64,000 nt of DNA, taken from assembly GCA_037157565.1 (NCBI GenBank), contig JAZHRO010000003.1:69256501-69320500 (forward strand). The letters run 5' to 3'. Within the stretch, counting starts at the first letter, position 1. Each line of letters starts with the position of its first letter. The translations under genes and the position numbers were made by a program. Under the pieces are notes generated by a model. It saw nothing but the letters and a program-made list of their open reading frames with translations, had not been told where the DNA came from and ran no database searches. This DNA is from Thalassia testudinum. Taxonomy: Eukaryota > Streptophyta > Magnoliopsida > Alismatales > Hydrocharitaceae. Of this stretch, positions 30,261-42,003 are shown in pieces.

Positions 30261-31979
30261 CTACCATGACCAACAAAATGGCCCGAATGGTGGTGGTGGA
30301 TGCCACATCGGATGGGGCTCCCATCCATAGCTTGGAGGCCCGGGCATTGGCGCCGGTCTCCAATCTGGTGGTCGACGTGCGGCGGGTCCGTTGCTTGTTC
30401 GCCGTCTCGTCGGTCTTCTTATTCTCCTCCTTGGTCTACTCCTTGGTTCTCCCAACTTGAGTTGACCAGCCTTGAGTTTGTAGGTCCAGTCCTTTGTGTT
30501 GTAATTATCCCTGAATCCTACAAAATAAGATTTTAATTCTTTCTTCGGTATCCAAGTGGGCTTGGATCCGGATCTGTTAGCAGGTCTCCTTGATGGAGAT
30601 CCTTTCTCAACCTTAGGGCTATAAAAATTATCTACTTTATTGATTAATTTGTTGGAGTTTTCCCTAAGACATGCAATTTCTTTTTCTATAATACTCATCT
30701 TAGTCCTTAAATTAGAGATTTCTAACTTTAGACTATCATTTTCCTCAATCAATTTATTATTTTCATTGATGAGGTCTTAATTTTCTAATAATAGGTTATC
30801 AATTCTAGGACTAGCTTCTATGTCCTTAAGTTATTTTTCTAACCTATCATTTTCATTTTTAAGAAAACTAAGGTTCTTTTTAATACTTTTGTTTTCTATT
30901 TTAAGTGATTTACTAATCTCAAATAGTTCATTAAAAACTTCTTGTAAATCAAAATTTACCCCGTTGTCGCTGTCGTCGCTTCCGCTTTCGCTGTCGCTGT
31001 TGCTTCCTCTGGCCATGAAACCAAAGCAAGCGGTTTCTTCCTTTTCTTCTTCTTCCTCCGAGCTGGAATCGTCCCAAGTGGCTTGGAACACCTTCTTCTT
31101 AGATTTCTTTTCCTTTTTCTTCTCCTTTTTGAGAAGAGGGCACTCTGGTCGTAGGTGCCCTTTCTCGTTGCAGTGGTAGCAACGTCTCAAGCTTTCCTTT
31201 TTCTCTTTCTTTAATTCCCTACAAAACTTGGAAAAAATTTTAAGTAAAATTCTAAAGTCTTCGTCGTCGGAACTTACCTTGCTATCCGACGCGGCTCTGA
31301 AGGCAAGAGTCTTCTTCAGTTTGGGCTCCGGTGTATCCTTCTTCTTCTGCTTCAACTTTGTCTCGTAGGCCATTAGATTGCCTAGGAGATCTTCCATGTT
31401 GAGCTCCTCTACTTCGTTCGCCTCCTCGATGGCGGTGACTTTCTGTTCCCACTCCGGTCCAAGGGAACGAAGAAGCTTCCCTTGAAGCTCCCCCTTGATG
31501 AAGGTCTTCCCTAAAGCTTTTAAATTGTTTACTATGAGAGTGAACCTAGTGTTCATCTCACTTAAAGTTTCGTTAGATTTCATAGAAAAAGCCTCAAATT
31601 CTTGTGAAAGTAAATTGAGTTTAGAAGTTTTTACCTTAGAGGTACCTTCGTGAGTTACCTCAAGTGTGTGCCAGATCTCGTATGCGGTGGCGCATTACGA
31701 GATTCTGTTGAACTCTTCCGAGCTGAACGCGTAGTAAGGGGCGTTCATGGTCTTTGCGTTTAAAGAGAGCTCACGGATTTGTTGCTGCGAGTAGCCTCCC
31801 GCGGGTTTTTTTGGGATCTCAAATGGCGTCTCGCATCTGGCCCAGATCGTGAAGTTGGTGGCTTGAAGCCAGGTCATCATCCGCAACTTCCAGTAGGGGT
31901 AGTTGCTCCCGTCAAAGAACGGCGGACGGGTTGTGGACTGCCCCTCGGAAATCCTGCTTGTGGAACAGCTTCCCTCCAT
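30261..31979 (-). pseudogene. gag of array unit 1
   Basis: One 573-codon frame from ATG 31979 (MEGSCSTSRISEGQ) to 30261. Copia gag domain (GSNYPYWKLRMMTWLQATNF, AYEIWHTLEVTHEGTSKVK), an RSLGPEWEQKVTAIEEA block, Lys-rich spacer, zinc knuckle CYHCNEKGHLRPEC, an acidic Ser/Asp run, coiled coil (FNELFEISKSLKIENKSIKK), and a Pro/Trp-rich end (HPMWHPPPPFGPFCWSW). Nonsense codons at about 31692-31694, 30828-30830 and 30779. The tail differs from units 2 and 3 by FCWSW for FYWPW. No enzyme domain follows. Confidence 0.85.
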
Positions 31980-32020
31980 GATCTTCTTGCCGGGTGTTAC
32001 TCCGAACTCGCAAGAACCTG

Positions 32021-32033
32021 CTCTGATACCAAT
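32021..32033 (-). other. Primer-binding site, array unit 1
   Basis: ATTGGTATCAGAG on the minus strand between LTR2 and gag. The same at 35816-35828 and 39611-39623. Confidence 0.85.
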
Positions 32034-33727
32034 TGTAGTTTTTCCCTTCGAAGAGGGGTGACGAAATAAATGCGAAAATAAAATATAAAGCAATCTCACC
32101 AAATATACAATCACACAAGTACACAAGAATTTTTAGGTGGAAACCCAAATCGGGTGAAAACCACCACCTAACCCTCTCGAGTTAGGATTTTCCGATCAAC
32201 CTAGTTGATCAAATCCACTAACCGAATCACTTTAAAACGAGGGTGATTCAACCTCAGTACAACCACGCTACAAGTACGAGGGTAGCGTTCCTCAACCCCT
32301 TCTCTCCACGAGAAGGATTTTGTCCCACGAAGGAGACGGGAATTCGCAAAGCGAATACCCAACCAAAAGACAAAGATAAAATAAAACAAGTAATCCTATA
32401 GAGCCAACAAAGGAATTTAAACCTAGCTTCTATAGGAAATAGGAAACTCCCCTTTGCAAGGAGTGCGTCGAGTTGATGACGCGGTGCGTGTGCCACGCGA
32501 CGGCACAATGTCGCTCTCGTGAACAACGGCGGGAGAGCGAGTGCGCAAAGGTAATTTAGCTCTCTAGGTGATGGAACTTAAGCTTGGAGAGCAAGATCTT
32601 TTCTTGGACATCAAAGGGTAGAAAGTATGTTGCTTAGGTGTATCCAAGTGTGTATTGGTGTGTCAAAGGCTCCCCTCTATTTATAGAGGCCTTAGGAAGG
32701 CTTTGGAAGGCTTAGGAAAGGTTCTATAGCCGTTGGGTGCAAAGCCCAAGAGAATCAGGCCAAAATCAGGATAATGATTGTGCTTGACAGGGTAATCAGA
32801 CGTCTAACTCTGGCATCAGACATCTGGAAGGCCACTTTAAGACGTCTGATTTCAAGGTCAGACGTCTGATTCTATGCAGGTTTCCTCCTGACTTGAATCA
32901 GATCTAAATAGGGTTTTTGTTCAAGTTGATCTGACGACATACAGGACATCTGGCACTATTCCTGGACGTCTGGAAACCTACTTTTATTGTGGGAATTGAT
33001 TTTCCAAACGTTGCAACGGCTAGAAAATCTCTGAGAAGAGATTTTGGGTCAGCCGAGGCAAAACGGTCATTTATCAGACATCTGGAAAGGCCTAAGGACG
33101 TCTGATAAGGCTCTAACGGTCATAATCTTGAGTGCCTGCTAAGCTAGCCAATGGTCCACTATCTGGACATCTGGCAAGTCCATCAGACGTCTTCTAAGAC
33201 GTCTAGACTAAGGTCTGGACATCTGATTTCATCAGACAGAATACTAACTCCAGCTTATTAGTTATCAGACGTCTGAAACAACAGTCAGACGTCTTAAAAT
33301 ACTTTATCAGACGTCTGGAAATGTTGTTTGAGCCCTATATTGGTTTTCTAAGTATTCTACAGAAAACCTAAGTATCCTAGGGTTGTGCTGGTGTTCCTAG
33401 GACTACTGTTAGGGTACTTTGAGGCACTTTAACATAATATTCTAAGGAAAATAAAAAGAACAAGAAAATAAAGACAAGAGATACAAGAAAGGATTAAAAA
33501 GAATCTATCCTATTCTTCTTGTCTTCTATCTTCAATCTGTCGCTCCACGTGAACCTCCTCTGTTTTCCGTCAAGCTCCTCCAATCCGTCCTGGATGCGAG
33601 CTCGAACTCCGTTTAAGCACGTCTACATTTGCAATTGAGCTGAAATCTAGGACTCAAATTGCAAATGTTAAATAACACGTGTTTTGTTATCATCAAAATA
33701 AATGATCGTGGTGCTCTAGCACCAACA
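32034..33727 (-). repeat. LTR2 of the gag-only array (1,694 bp, chimeric)
   Basis: Left about 1.27 kb follows LTR4 (TAGTTTTTCCC, GGCACAATG, the 20-bp deletion); right about 0.3 kb follows LTR1 (GAGGCACTTT, CTGTCGCTCCACGTG). TATA box at 32677-32685. Confidence 0.92.
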
Positions 33728-34015
33728 ATCTCCCCCTTTTTGATGATGACAAAATCATAAATAATAATGCAGAAAAAACCTCCCCCTTTTTGACATTATC
33801 AAAAAGGTTTAATTGGTTTTACATTTCCTATAACTCCCCCTTAAAACATGCTCTTCTATGAGTTTCTTTTGACAAAGGTAATGTCCTCCCCTTTTTTTTT
33901 TATAACAACAAGATAGCTATTATTTTTCTCCCCCTTTCTAAAGGAAATTTAGCTACCTTATATCTCCCCCTTAAAAATTGACAATTAGCTCATCATTTTT
34001 TAACTCCCCCTATCT
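33728..34015 (-). other. Multiple polypurine runs, internal region 2
   Basis: Copy of 29933-30220 with no difference noticed. Confidence 0.75.
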
Positions 34016-34055
34016 AAATGCTTATAAAAAGATAGGGTTAAGAATGTTACCTCAC

Positions 34056-35774
34056 CTACCATGGCCAATAAAATGGCCCGAATGGTGGTGGTGGATGCCA
34101 CATCGGATGGGGCTCCCATCCATAGCTTGGAGGCCCGGGCATTGGCGCCGGTCTCCAATCTGGTGGTCGACGTGCGGCGGGTCCGTTGCTTGTTCGCCGT
34201 CTCGTCGGTCTTCTTATTCTCCTCCTTGGTCTACTCCTTGGTTCTCCCAACTTGAGTTGACCAGCCTTGAGTTTGTAGGTCCAGTCCTTTGTGTTGTAAT
34301 TATCCCTGAATCCTACAAAACAAGATTTTAATTCTTTCTTCGGTATCCAAGTGGGCTTGGATCCGGATCTGTTAGCAGGTCTCCTTGATGGAGATCCTTT
34401 CTCAACCTTAGGGCTATAAAAATTATCTACTTTATTGATTAATTTGTTGGAGTTTTCCCTAAGACATGCAATTTCTTTTTCTATAATACTCATCTTAGTC
34501 CTTAAATTAGAGATTTCTAACTTTAGACTATCATTTTCCTCAATCAATTTATTATTTTCATTGATGAGGTCTTAATTTTCTAATAATAGGTTATCAATTC
34601 TAGGACTAGCTTCTATGTCCTTAAGTTATTTTTCTAACCTATCATTTTCATTTTTAAGAAAACTAAGGTTCTTTTTAATACTTTTGTTTTCTATTTTAAG
34701 TGATTTACTAATCTCAAATAGTTCATTAAAAACTTCTTGTAAATCAAAATTTACCCCGTTGTCGCTGTCGTCGCTTCCGCTTTCGCTGTCGCTGTTGCTT
34801 CCTCTGGCCATGAAACCAAAGCAAGCGGTTTCTTCCTTTTCTTCTTCTTCCTCCGAGCTGGAATCGTCCCAAGTGGCTTGGAACACCTTCTTCTTAGATT
34901 TCTTTTCCTTTTTCTTCTCCTTTTTGAGAAGAGGGCACTCTGGTCGTAGGTGCCCTTTCTCGTTGCAGTGGTAGCAACGTCTCAAGCTTTCCTTTTTCTC
35001 TTTCTTTAATTCCCTACAAAACTTGGAAAAAATTTTAAGTAAAATTCTAAAGTCTTCGTCGTCGGAACTTACCTTGCTATCCGACGCGGCTCTGAAGGCA
35101 AGAGTCTTCTTCAGTTTGGGCTCCGGTGTATCCTTCTTCTTCTGCTTCAACTTTGTCTCGTAGGCCATTAGATTGCCTAGGAGATCTTCCATGTTGAGCT
35201 CCTCTACTTCGTTCGCCTCCTCGATGGCGGTGACTTTCTGTTCCCACTCCGGTCCAAGGGAACGAAGAAGCTTCCCTTGAAGCTCCCCCTTGATGAAGGT
35301 CTTCCCTAAAGCTTTTAAATTGTTTACTATGAGAGTGAACCTAGTGTTCATCTCACTTAAAGTTTCGTTAGATTTCATAGAAAAAGCCTCAAATTCTTGT
35401 GAAAGTAAATTGAGTTTAGAAGTTTTTACCTTAGAGGTACCTTCGTGAGTTACCTCAAGTGTGTGCCAGATCTCGTATGCGGTGGCGCATTACGAGATTC
35501 TGTTGAACTCTTCCAAGCTGAACGCGTAGTAAAGGGCGTTCATGGTCTTTGCGTTTAAAGAGAGCTCACGGATTTGTTGCTGCGAGTAGCCTCCCGCGGG
35601 TTTTTTTGGGATCTCAAATGGCGTCTCGCATCTGGCCCAGATCGTGAAGTTGGTGGCTTGAAGCCAGGTCATCATCCGCAACTTCCAGTAGGGGTAGTTG
35701 CTCCCGTCAAAGAACGGCGGACGGGTTGTGGACTGCCCCTCGGAAATCCTGCTTGTGGAACAGCTTCCCTCCAT
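34056..35774 (-). pseudogene. gag of array unit 2
   Basis: Copy of the unit 1 gag with the same three nonsense codons. By eye it differs from unit 1 at about five bases (for example FYWPW at the C-terminus, SCFVGF for SYFVGF) and from unit 3 at one (EEFNRIS preceded by SL instead of SS, at about 35515). Confidence 0.85.
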
Positions 35775-35828
35775 GATCTTCTTGCCGGGTGTTACTCCGA
35801 ACTCGCAAGAACCTGCTCTGATACCAAT

Positions 35829-37522
35829 TGTAGTTTTTCCCTTCGAAGAGGGGTGACGAAATAAATGCGAAAATAAAATATAAAGCAATCTCACCAAATA
35901 TACAATCACACAAGTACACAAGAATTTTTAGGTGGAAACCCAAACCGGGTGAAAACCACCACCTAACCCTCTCGAGTTAGGATTTTCCGATCAACCTAGT
36001 TGATCAAATCCACTAACCGAATCACTTTAAAACGAGGGTGATTCAACATCAGTACAACCACGCTACAAGTACGAGGGTAGCGTTCCTCAACCCCTTCTCT
36101 CCACGAGAAGGATTTTGTCCCACGAAGGAGACGGGAATTCGCAAAGCGAATACCCAACCAAAAGACAAAGATAAAATAAAACAAGTAATCCTATAGAGCC
36201 AACAAAGGAATTTAAACCTAGCTTCTATAGGAAATAGGAAACTCCCCTTTGCAAGGAGTGCGTCGAGTTGATGACGCGGTGCGTGTGCCACGCGACGGCA
36301 CAATGTCGCTCTCGTGAACAACGGCGGGAGAGCGAGTGCGCAAAGGTAATTTAGCTCTCTAGGTGATGGAACTTAAGCTTGGAGAGCAAGATCTTTTCTT
36401 GGACATCAAAGGGTAGAAAGTATGTTGCTTAGGTGTATCCAAGTGTGTATTGGTGTGTCAAAGGCTCCCCTCTATTTATAGAGGCCTTAGGAAGGCTTTG
36501 GAAGGCTTAGGAAAGGTTCTATAGCCGTTGGGTGCAAAGCCCAAGAGAATCAGGCCAAAATCAGGATAATGATTGCGCTTGACAGGGTAATCAGACGTCT
36601 AACTCTGGCATCAGACATCTGGAAGGCCACTTTAAGACGTCTGATTTCAAGGTCAGACGTCTGATTCTATGCAGGTTTCCTCCTGACTTGAATCAGATCT
36701 AAATAGGGTTTTTGTTCAAGTTGATCAGACGACATACAGGACATCTGGCACTATTCCTGGACGTCTGGAAACCTACTTTTATTGTGGGAATTGATTTTCC
36801 AAACGTTGCAACGGCTAGAAAATCTCTGAGAAGAGATTTTGGGTCAGCCGAGGCAAAACGGTCATTTATCAGACATCTGGAAAGGCCTAAGGACGTCTGA
36901 TAAGGCTCTAACGGTCATAATCTTGAGTGCCTGCTAAGCTAGCCAATGGTCCACTATCTGGACATCTGGCAAGTCCATCAGACGTCTTCTAAGACGTCTA
37001 GACTAAGGTCTGGACATCTGATTTCATCAGACAGAATACTAACTCCAGCTTATTAGTTATCAGACGTCTGAAACAACAGTCAGACGTCTTAAAATACTTT
37101 ATCAGACGTCTGGAAATGTTGTTTGAGCCCTATATTGGTTTTCTAAGTATTCTACAGAAAACCTAAGTATCCTAGGGTTGTGCTGGTGTTCCTAGGACTA
37201 CTGTTAGGGTACTTTGAGGCACTTTAACATAATATTCTAAGGAAAATAAAAAGAACAAGAAAATAAAGACAAGAGATACAAGAAAGGATTAAAAAGAATC
37301 TATCCTATTCTTCTTGTCTTCTATCTTCAATCTGTCGCTCCACGTGAACCTCCTCTGTTTTCCGTCAAGCTCCTCCAATCCGTCCTGGATGCGAGCTCGA
37401 ACTCCATTTAAGCACGTCTACATTTGCAATTGAGCTGAAATCTAGGACTCAAATTGCAAATGTTAAATAACACGTGTTTTGTTATCATCAAAATAAATGA
37501 TCGTGGTGCTCTAGCACCAACA
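35829..37522 (-). repeat. LTR3 of the gag-only array (1,694 bp, chimeric)
   Basis: Nearly identical to LTR2, with about five differences seen (for example CAACATCAG for CAACCTCAG, CTCCATTTA for CTCCGTTTA). Same chimeric structure. TATA box at 36472-36480. Confidence 0.92.
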
Positions 37523-37810
37523 ATCTCCCCCTTTTTGATGATGACAAAATCATAAATAATAATGCAGAAAAAACCTCCCCCTTTTTGACATTATCAAAAA
37601 GGTTTAATTGGTTTTACATTTCCTATAACTCCCCCTTAAAACATGCTCTTCTATGAGTTTCTTTTGACAAAGGTAATGTCCTCCCCTTTTTTTTTTATAA
37701 CAACAAGATAGCTATTATTTTTCTCCCCCTTTCTAAAGGAAATTTAGCTACCTTATATCTCCCCCTTAAAAATTGACAATTAGCTCATCATTTTTTAACT
37801 CCCCCTATCT
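37523..37810 (-). other. Multiple polypurine runs, internal region 3
   Basis: Copy of 29933-30220 with no difference noticed. Confidence 0.75.
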
Positions 37811-37850
37811 AAATGCTTATAAAAAGATAGGGTTAAGAATGTTACCTCAC

Positions 37851-39569
37851 CTACCATGGCCAATAAAATGGCCCGAATGGTGGTGGTGGATGCCACATCG
37901 GATGGGGCTCCCATCCATAGCTTGGAGGCCCGGGCATTGGCGCCGGTCTCCAATCTGGTGGTCGACGTGCGGCGGGTCCGTTGCTTGTTCGCCGTCTCGT
38001 CGGTCTTCTTATTCTCCTCCTTGGTCTACTCCTTGGTTCTCCCAACTTGAGTTGACCAGCCTTGAGTTTGTAGGTCCAGTCCTTTGTGTTGTAATTATCC
38101 CTGAATCCTACAAAACAAGATTTTAATTCTTTCTTCGGTATCCAAGTGGGCTTGGATCCGGATCTGTTAGCAGGTCTCCTTGATGGAGATCCTTTCTCAA
38201 CCTTAGGGCTATAAAAATTATCTACTTTATTGATTAATTTGTTGGAGTTTTCCCTAAGACATGCAATTTCTTTTTCTATAATACTCATCTTAGTCCTTAA
38301 ATTAGAGATTTCTAACTTTAGACTATCATTTTCCTCAATCAATTTATTATTTTCATTGATGAGGTCTTAATTTTCTAATAATAGGTTATCAATTCTAGGA
38401 CTAGCTTCTATGTCCTTAAGTTATTTTTCTAACCTATCATTTTCATTTTTAAGAAAACTAAGGTTCTTTTTAATACTTTTGTTTTCTATTTTAAGTGATT
38501 TACTAATCTCAAATAGTTCATTAAAAACTTCTTGTAAATCAAAATTTACCCCGTTGTCGCTGTCGTCGCTTCCGCTTTCGCTGTCGCTGTTGCTTCCTCT
38601 GGCCATGAAACCAAAGCAAGCGGTTTCTTCCTTTTCTTCTTCTTCCTCCGAGCTGGAATCGTCCCAAGTGGCTTGGAACACCTTCTTCTTAGATTTCTTT
38701 TCCTTTTTCTTCTCCTTTTTGAGAAGAGGGCACTCTGGTCGTAGGTGCCCTTTCTCGTTGCAGTGGTAGCAACGTCTCAAGCTTTCCTTTTTCTCTTTCT
38801 TTAATTCCCTACAAAACTTGGAAAAAATTTTAAGTAAAATTCTAAAGTCTTCGTCGTCGGAACTTACCTTGCTATCCGACGCGGCTCTGAAGGCAAGAGT
38901 CTTCTTCAGTTTGGGCTCCGGTGTATCCTTCTTCTTCTGCTTCAACTTTGTCTCGTAGGCCATTAGATTGCCTAGGAGATCTTCCATGTTGAGCTCCTCT
39001 ACTTCGTTCGCCTCCTCGATGGCGGTGACTTTCTGTTCCCACTCCGGTCCAAGGGAACGAAGAAGCTTCCCTTGAAGCTCCCCCTTGATGAAGGTCTTCC
39101 CTAAAGCTTTTAAATTGTTTACTATGAGAGTGAACCTAGTGTTCATCTCACTTAAAGTTTCGTTAGATTTCATAGAAAAAGCCTCAAATTCTTGTGAAAG
39201 TAAATTGAGTTTAGAAGTTTTTACCTTAGAGGTACCTTCGTGAGTTACCTCAAGTGTGTGCCAGATCTCGTATGCGGTGGCGCATTACGAGATTCTGTTG
39301 AACTCTTCCGAGCTGAACGCGTAGTAAAGGGCGTTCATGGTCTTTGCGTTTAAAGAGAGCTCACGGATTTGTTGCTGCGAGTAGCCTCCCGCGGGTTTTT
39401 TTGGGATCTCAAATGGCGTCTCGCATCTGGCCCAGATCGTGAAGTTGGTGGCTTGAAGCCAGGTCATCATCCGCAACTTCCAGTAGGGGTAGTTGCTCCC
39501 GTCAAAGAACGGCGGACGGGTTGTGGACTGCCCCTCGGAAATCCTGCTTGTGGAACAGCTTCCCTCCAT
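37851..39569 (-). pseudogene. gag of array unit 3
   Basis: Third copy of the gag frame with the same three nonsense codons. It is the unit next to LTR4, the ancestral 5' LTR, so it corresponds to the position of the original gag relative to its promoter. Confidence 0.85.
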
Positions 39570-39623
39570 GATCTTCTTGCCGGGTGTTACTCCGAACTCG
39601 CAAGAACCTGCTCTGATACCAAT

Positions 39624-41317
39624 TGTAGTTTTTCCCTTCGAAGAGGGGTGACGAAATAAATGCGAAAATAAAATATAAAGCAATCTCACCAAATATACAA
39701 TCACACAAGTACACAAGAATTTTTAGGTGGAAACCCAAACCGGGTGAAAACCACCACCTAACCCTCTCGAGTTAGGATTTTCCGATCAACCTAGTTGATC
39801 AAATCCACTAACCGAATCACTTTAAAACGAGGGTGATTCAACCTCAGTACAACCACGCTACAAGTACGAGGGTAGCGTTCCTCAACCCCTTCTCTCCACG
39901 AGAAGGATTTTGTCCCACGAAGGAGACGGGAATTCGCAAAGCGAATACCCAACCAAAAGACAAAGATAAAATAAAACAAGTAATCCTATAGAGCCAACAA
40001 AGGAATTTAAACCTAGCTTCTATAGGAAATAGGAAACTCCCCTTTGCAAGGAGTGCGTCGAGTTGATGACGCGGTGCGTGTGCCACGCGACGGCACAATG
40101 TCACTCTCGTGAACAACGGCAGGAGAGCGAGTGCGCAAAGGTAATTTAGCTCTCTAGGTGATGGAACTTAAGCTTGGAGAGCAAGATCTTTTCTTGGACA
40201 TCAAAGGGTAGAAAGTATGTTGCTTAGGTGTATCCAAGTGTGTATTGGTGTGTCAAAGGCTCCCCTCTATTTATAGAGGCCTTAGGAAGGCTTTGGAAGG
40301 CTTAGGAAAGGTTCTATAGCCGTTGGGTGCAAAGCCCAAGAGAATCAGGCCAAAATCAGGATAATGATTGCGCTTGACAGGGTAATCAGACGTCTAACTC
40401 TGGCATCAGACATCTGGAAGGCCACTTTAAGACGTCTGATTTCAAGGTCAGACGTCTGATTCTATGCAGGTTTCCTCCTGACTTGAATCAGATCTAAATA
40501 GGGTTTTTGTTCAAGTTGATCAGACGACATACAGGACATCTGGCACTATTCCCGGACGTCTGGAAACCTACTTTTATTGTGGGAATTGATTTTCCAAACG
40601 TTGCAACGGCTAGAAAATCTCTGAGAAGAGATTTTGGGTCAGCCGAGGCAAAACGGTCATTTATCAGACGTCTGGAAAGGCCTAAGGACGTCTGATAAGG
40701 CTCTAACGGTCATAATCTTGAGTGCCTGCTAAGCTAGCCAATGGTCCACTATCTGGACATCTGGCAAGTCCATCAGACGTCTTCTAAGACGTCTAGACTA
40801 AGGTCTGGACATCTGATTTCATCAGACAGAATACTAACTCCAGCTTAATAGTTATCAGACGTCTGAAACAACAGTCAGACGTCTTAAAATACTTTATCAG
40901 ACGTCTGGAAATGTTGTTTGAGCCCTATATTGGTTTTCTAAGTATTCTACAGAAAACCTAAGTATCCTAGGGTTGTGCTGGTGTTCCTAGGACTACTGTT
41001 AGGGTACTTTGAGGCTCTTTAACATAATATTCTAAGGAAAATAAAAAGAGCAAGAAAATAAAGACAAGAGATACAAGAAAGGATTAAAAAGAATCTATCC
41101 TATTCTTCTTGTCTTCTATCTTCAATCGGTCGCTCCACGCGAACCTCCTCTGTTTTTCGTCAAGCTCCTCCAATCCGTCCTGGATGCGAGCTTGAACTCT
41201 GTTTAAGCACGTCTACATTTGCAATTGACCTGAAATCTAGGACTCAAATTGCAAATGTTAAATAACACGTGTTTTGTTATCATCAAAATAAATGATCGTG
41301 GTGCTCTAGCACCAACA
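39624..41317 (-). repeat. LTR4 of the gag-only array (1,694 bp)
   Basis: The 5' LTR of the ancestral insertion. Its right 0.3 kb (41010-41230) has about eight substitutions not found in the other three LTRs (GGCTCTTT, AGAGCAAG, CGGTCGCTCCACGCG, GAGCTTGAACTCTG, TTGACCTG). TATA box at 40267-40275. Confidence 0.92.
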
Positions 41318-41322
41318 ATTAC
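41318..41322. repeat. TSD of the tandem array, right copy (ATTAC)
   Basis: ATTAC directly after CACCAACA; matches 28214-28218. Confidence 0.92.
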
Positions 41323-41398
41323 TTCATAAACATATTAGAATTTTAAATAGTTTTGTTAACATCAAAACACAAAAGAGAGATAGAACTAGGGTCCAACA
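41323..41398 (-). repeat. 5' LTR of Copia-2, terminal part
   Basis: TTCATAAACATATTAG..GGGTCCAACA continues the LTR broken at 28218 and matches 16936-17012. Confidence 0.9.
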
Positions 41399-41403
41399 CT
41401 TTG
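41399..41403. repeat. TSD of Copia-2, right copy (CTTTG)
   Basis: CTTTG after the LTR end; the left copy is CTCTG (15645-15649). Confidence 0.75.
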
Positions 41404-42003
41404 CTGGTTTAGATACCATGGATGGCATTATCACGAAATGTCGATTGCCAGGGTCTGGATTCAACCACGGAACACCATGGGCGGGATTATCTCAAAATCT
41501 CGAAAGACAGGGTTCTGGGGTTGCCATGGGCGGTGCTATCACAAAGCATCGATTGCCAGGGACCTTTGAGGATTGATGATGGGGATGAGGAATCTGATAC
41601 AGACCATGTTGAGAAGTCAATCCAAAGCTAGAAATAAAAAGAAAAGAGGGAGAAAACTCTCCAAACAAATAAATCCTCTGTCTCTCTCTTACAAAAACAC
41701 ACTGCAAACTGAACCAAGGCTAAAAAAGTCTCAAGCACGGGTGCTTTAACCGCGGAATCCAACAAACCTTAGGATAGTTTTTGCGAGCCTTAAAAACCTT
41801 CATGGAGGACCAAGGCTAAAGATGGTCAAGTCCGGATCTTGGTTGGTACTTGAGTACCTCTAGGCCTATGGTCAGCATTCTAATCTAATCAATAGAAAAA
41901 GAAAAGCACTTATCATAACTGATAAAAGAAAATCAGGGTCGAGAACAGAAGTTAAAACCTTCAAATTTTGCTAAGAGACTAGCAGAAGCTAGGCATGGGG
42001 TTA
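41404..42003 (+). other. 3' noncoding region of element B, part 2, with hairpin and polypurine tract
   Basis: Continues 14928-15649 after Copia-2. No coding sequence supported; a repeated theme ACCATGG(A/G)..GGCATTATC / GGGCGGGATTATC occurs at 41417-41545. It ends with a hairpin (41966-41987, TTTTGCTA and TAGCAGAA arms) and AGGCATGGGG directly before the LTR. Confidence 0.75.
41966..42001 (+). promoter_or_regulatory. Hairpin plus polypurine tract of element B
   Basis: Arms TTTTGCTA and TAGCAGAA, then AGCTAGGCATGGGG, two bases before TGATAAGAGCC. Matches C (54876-54911) and D (62183-62218). Confidence 0.7.

Larger units (their letters stand above)
28219..41317 (-). mobile_element. Tandem array of a gag-only Copia element: 4 LTRs, 3 internal regions
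   Basis: Order on the plus strand: LTR1, internal 1, LTR2, internal 2, LTR3, internal 3, LTR4, with an exact 3,795-bp period from LTR2 onward. One TSD pair (ATTAC) flanks the whole array, so it arose from a single insertion. Each internal region (2,101 bp) has an initiator-Met-type primer site, a gag frame and a multi-run polypurine region but no protease, RT or integrase. This fits the class of terminal-repeat elements with a gag domain (TR-GAG). Inner LTRs are chimeras of the outer two. Confidence 0.92.
15650..41398 (-). mobile_element. Copia-2: Sirevirus-type Copia element with two nested insertions
   Basis: Right to left: 5' LTR (41398-41323 and 28218-27015), initiator-Met primer site, gag, protease, integrase, RT, RNase H, spacer with palindromes, third ORF, polypurine tract and 3' LTR (17012-15650). 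A solo LTR (19362-22290) lies in the spacer and a 13.1-kb tandem array (28219-41317) in the 5' LTR. Without them it would be about 9.7 kb, normal for a Sirevirus. It is flanked by CTCTG/CTTTG in element B. All ORFs carry stops or frameshifts and the RT active site is changed. Confidence 0.9.

Noticed and set aside
30266..31179. Plus-strand ORFs opposite the array gag
   Set aside because: Shadows of the minus-strand gag; the minus frame has the zinc knuckle and gag blocks.
28219..41317. Assembly duplication as the sole explanation of the 3.8-kb repeats
   Set aside because: Inner LTRs are chimeric in a way that recombination predicts, and the units have private differences. It still needs long-read confirmation.
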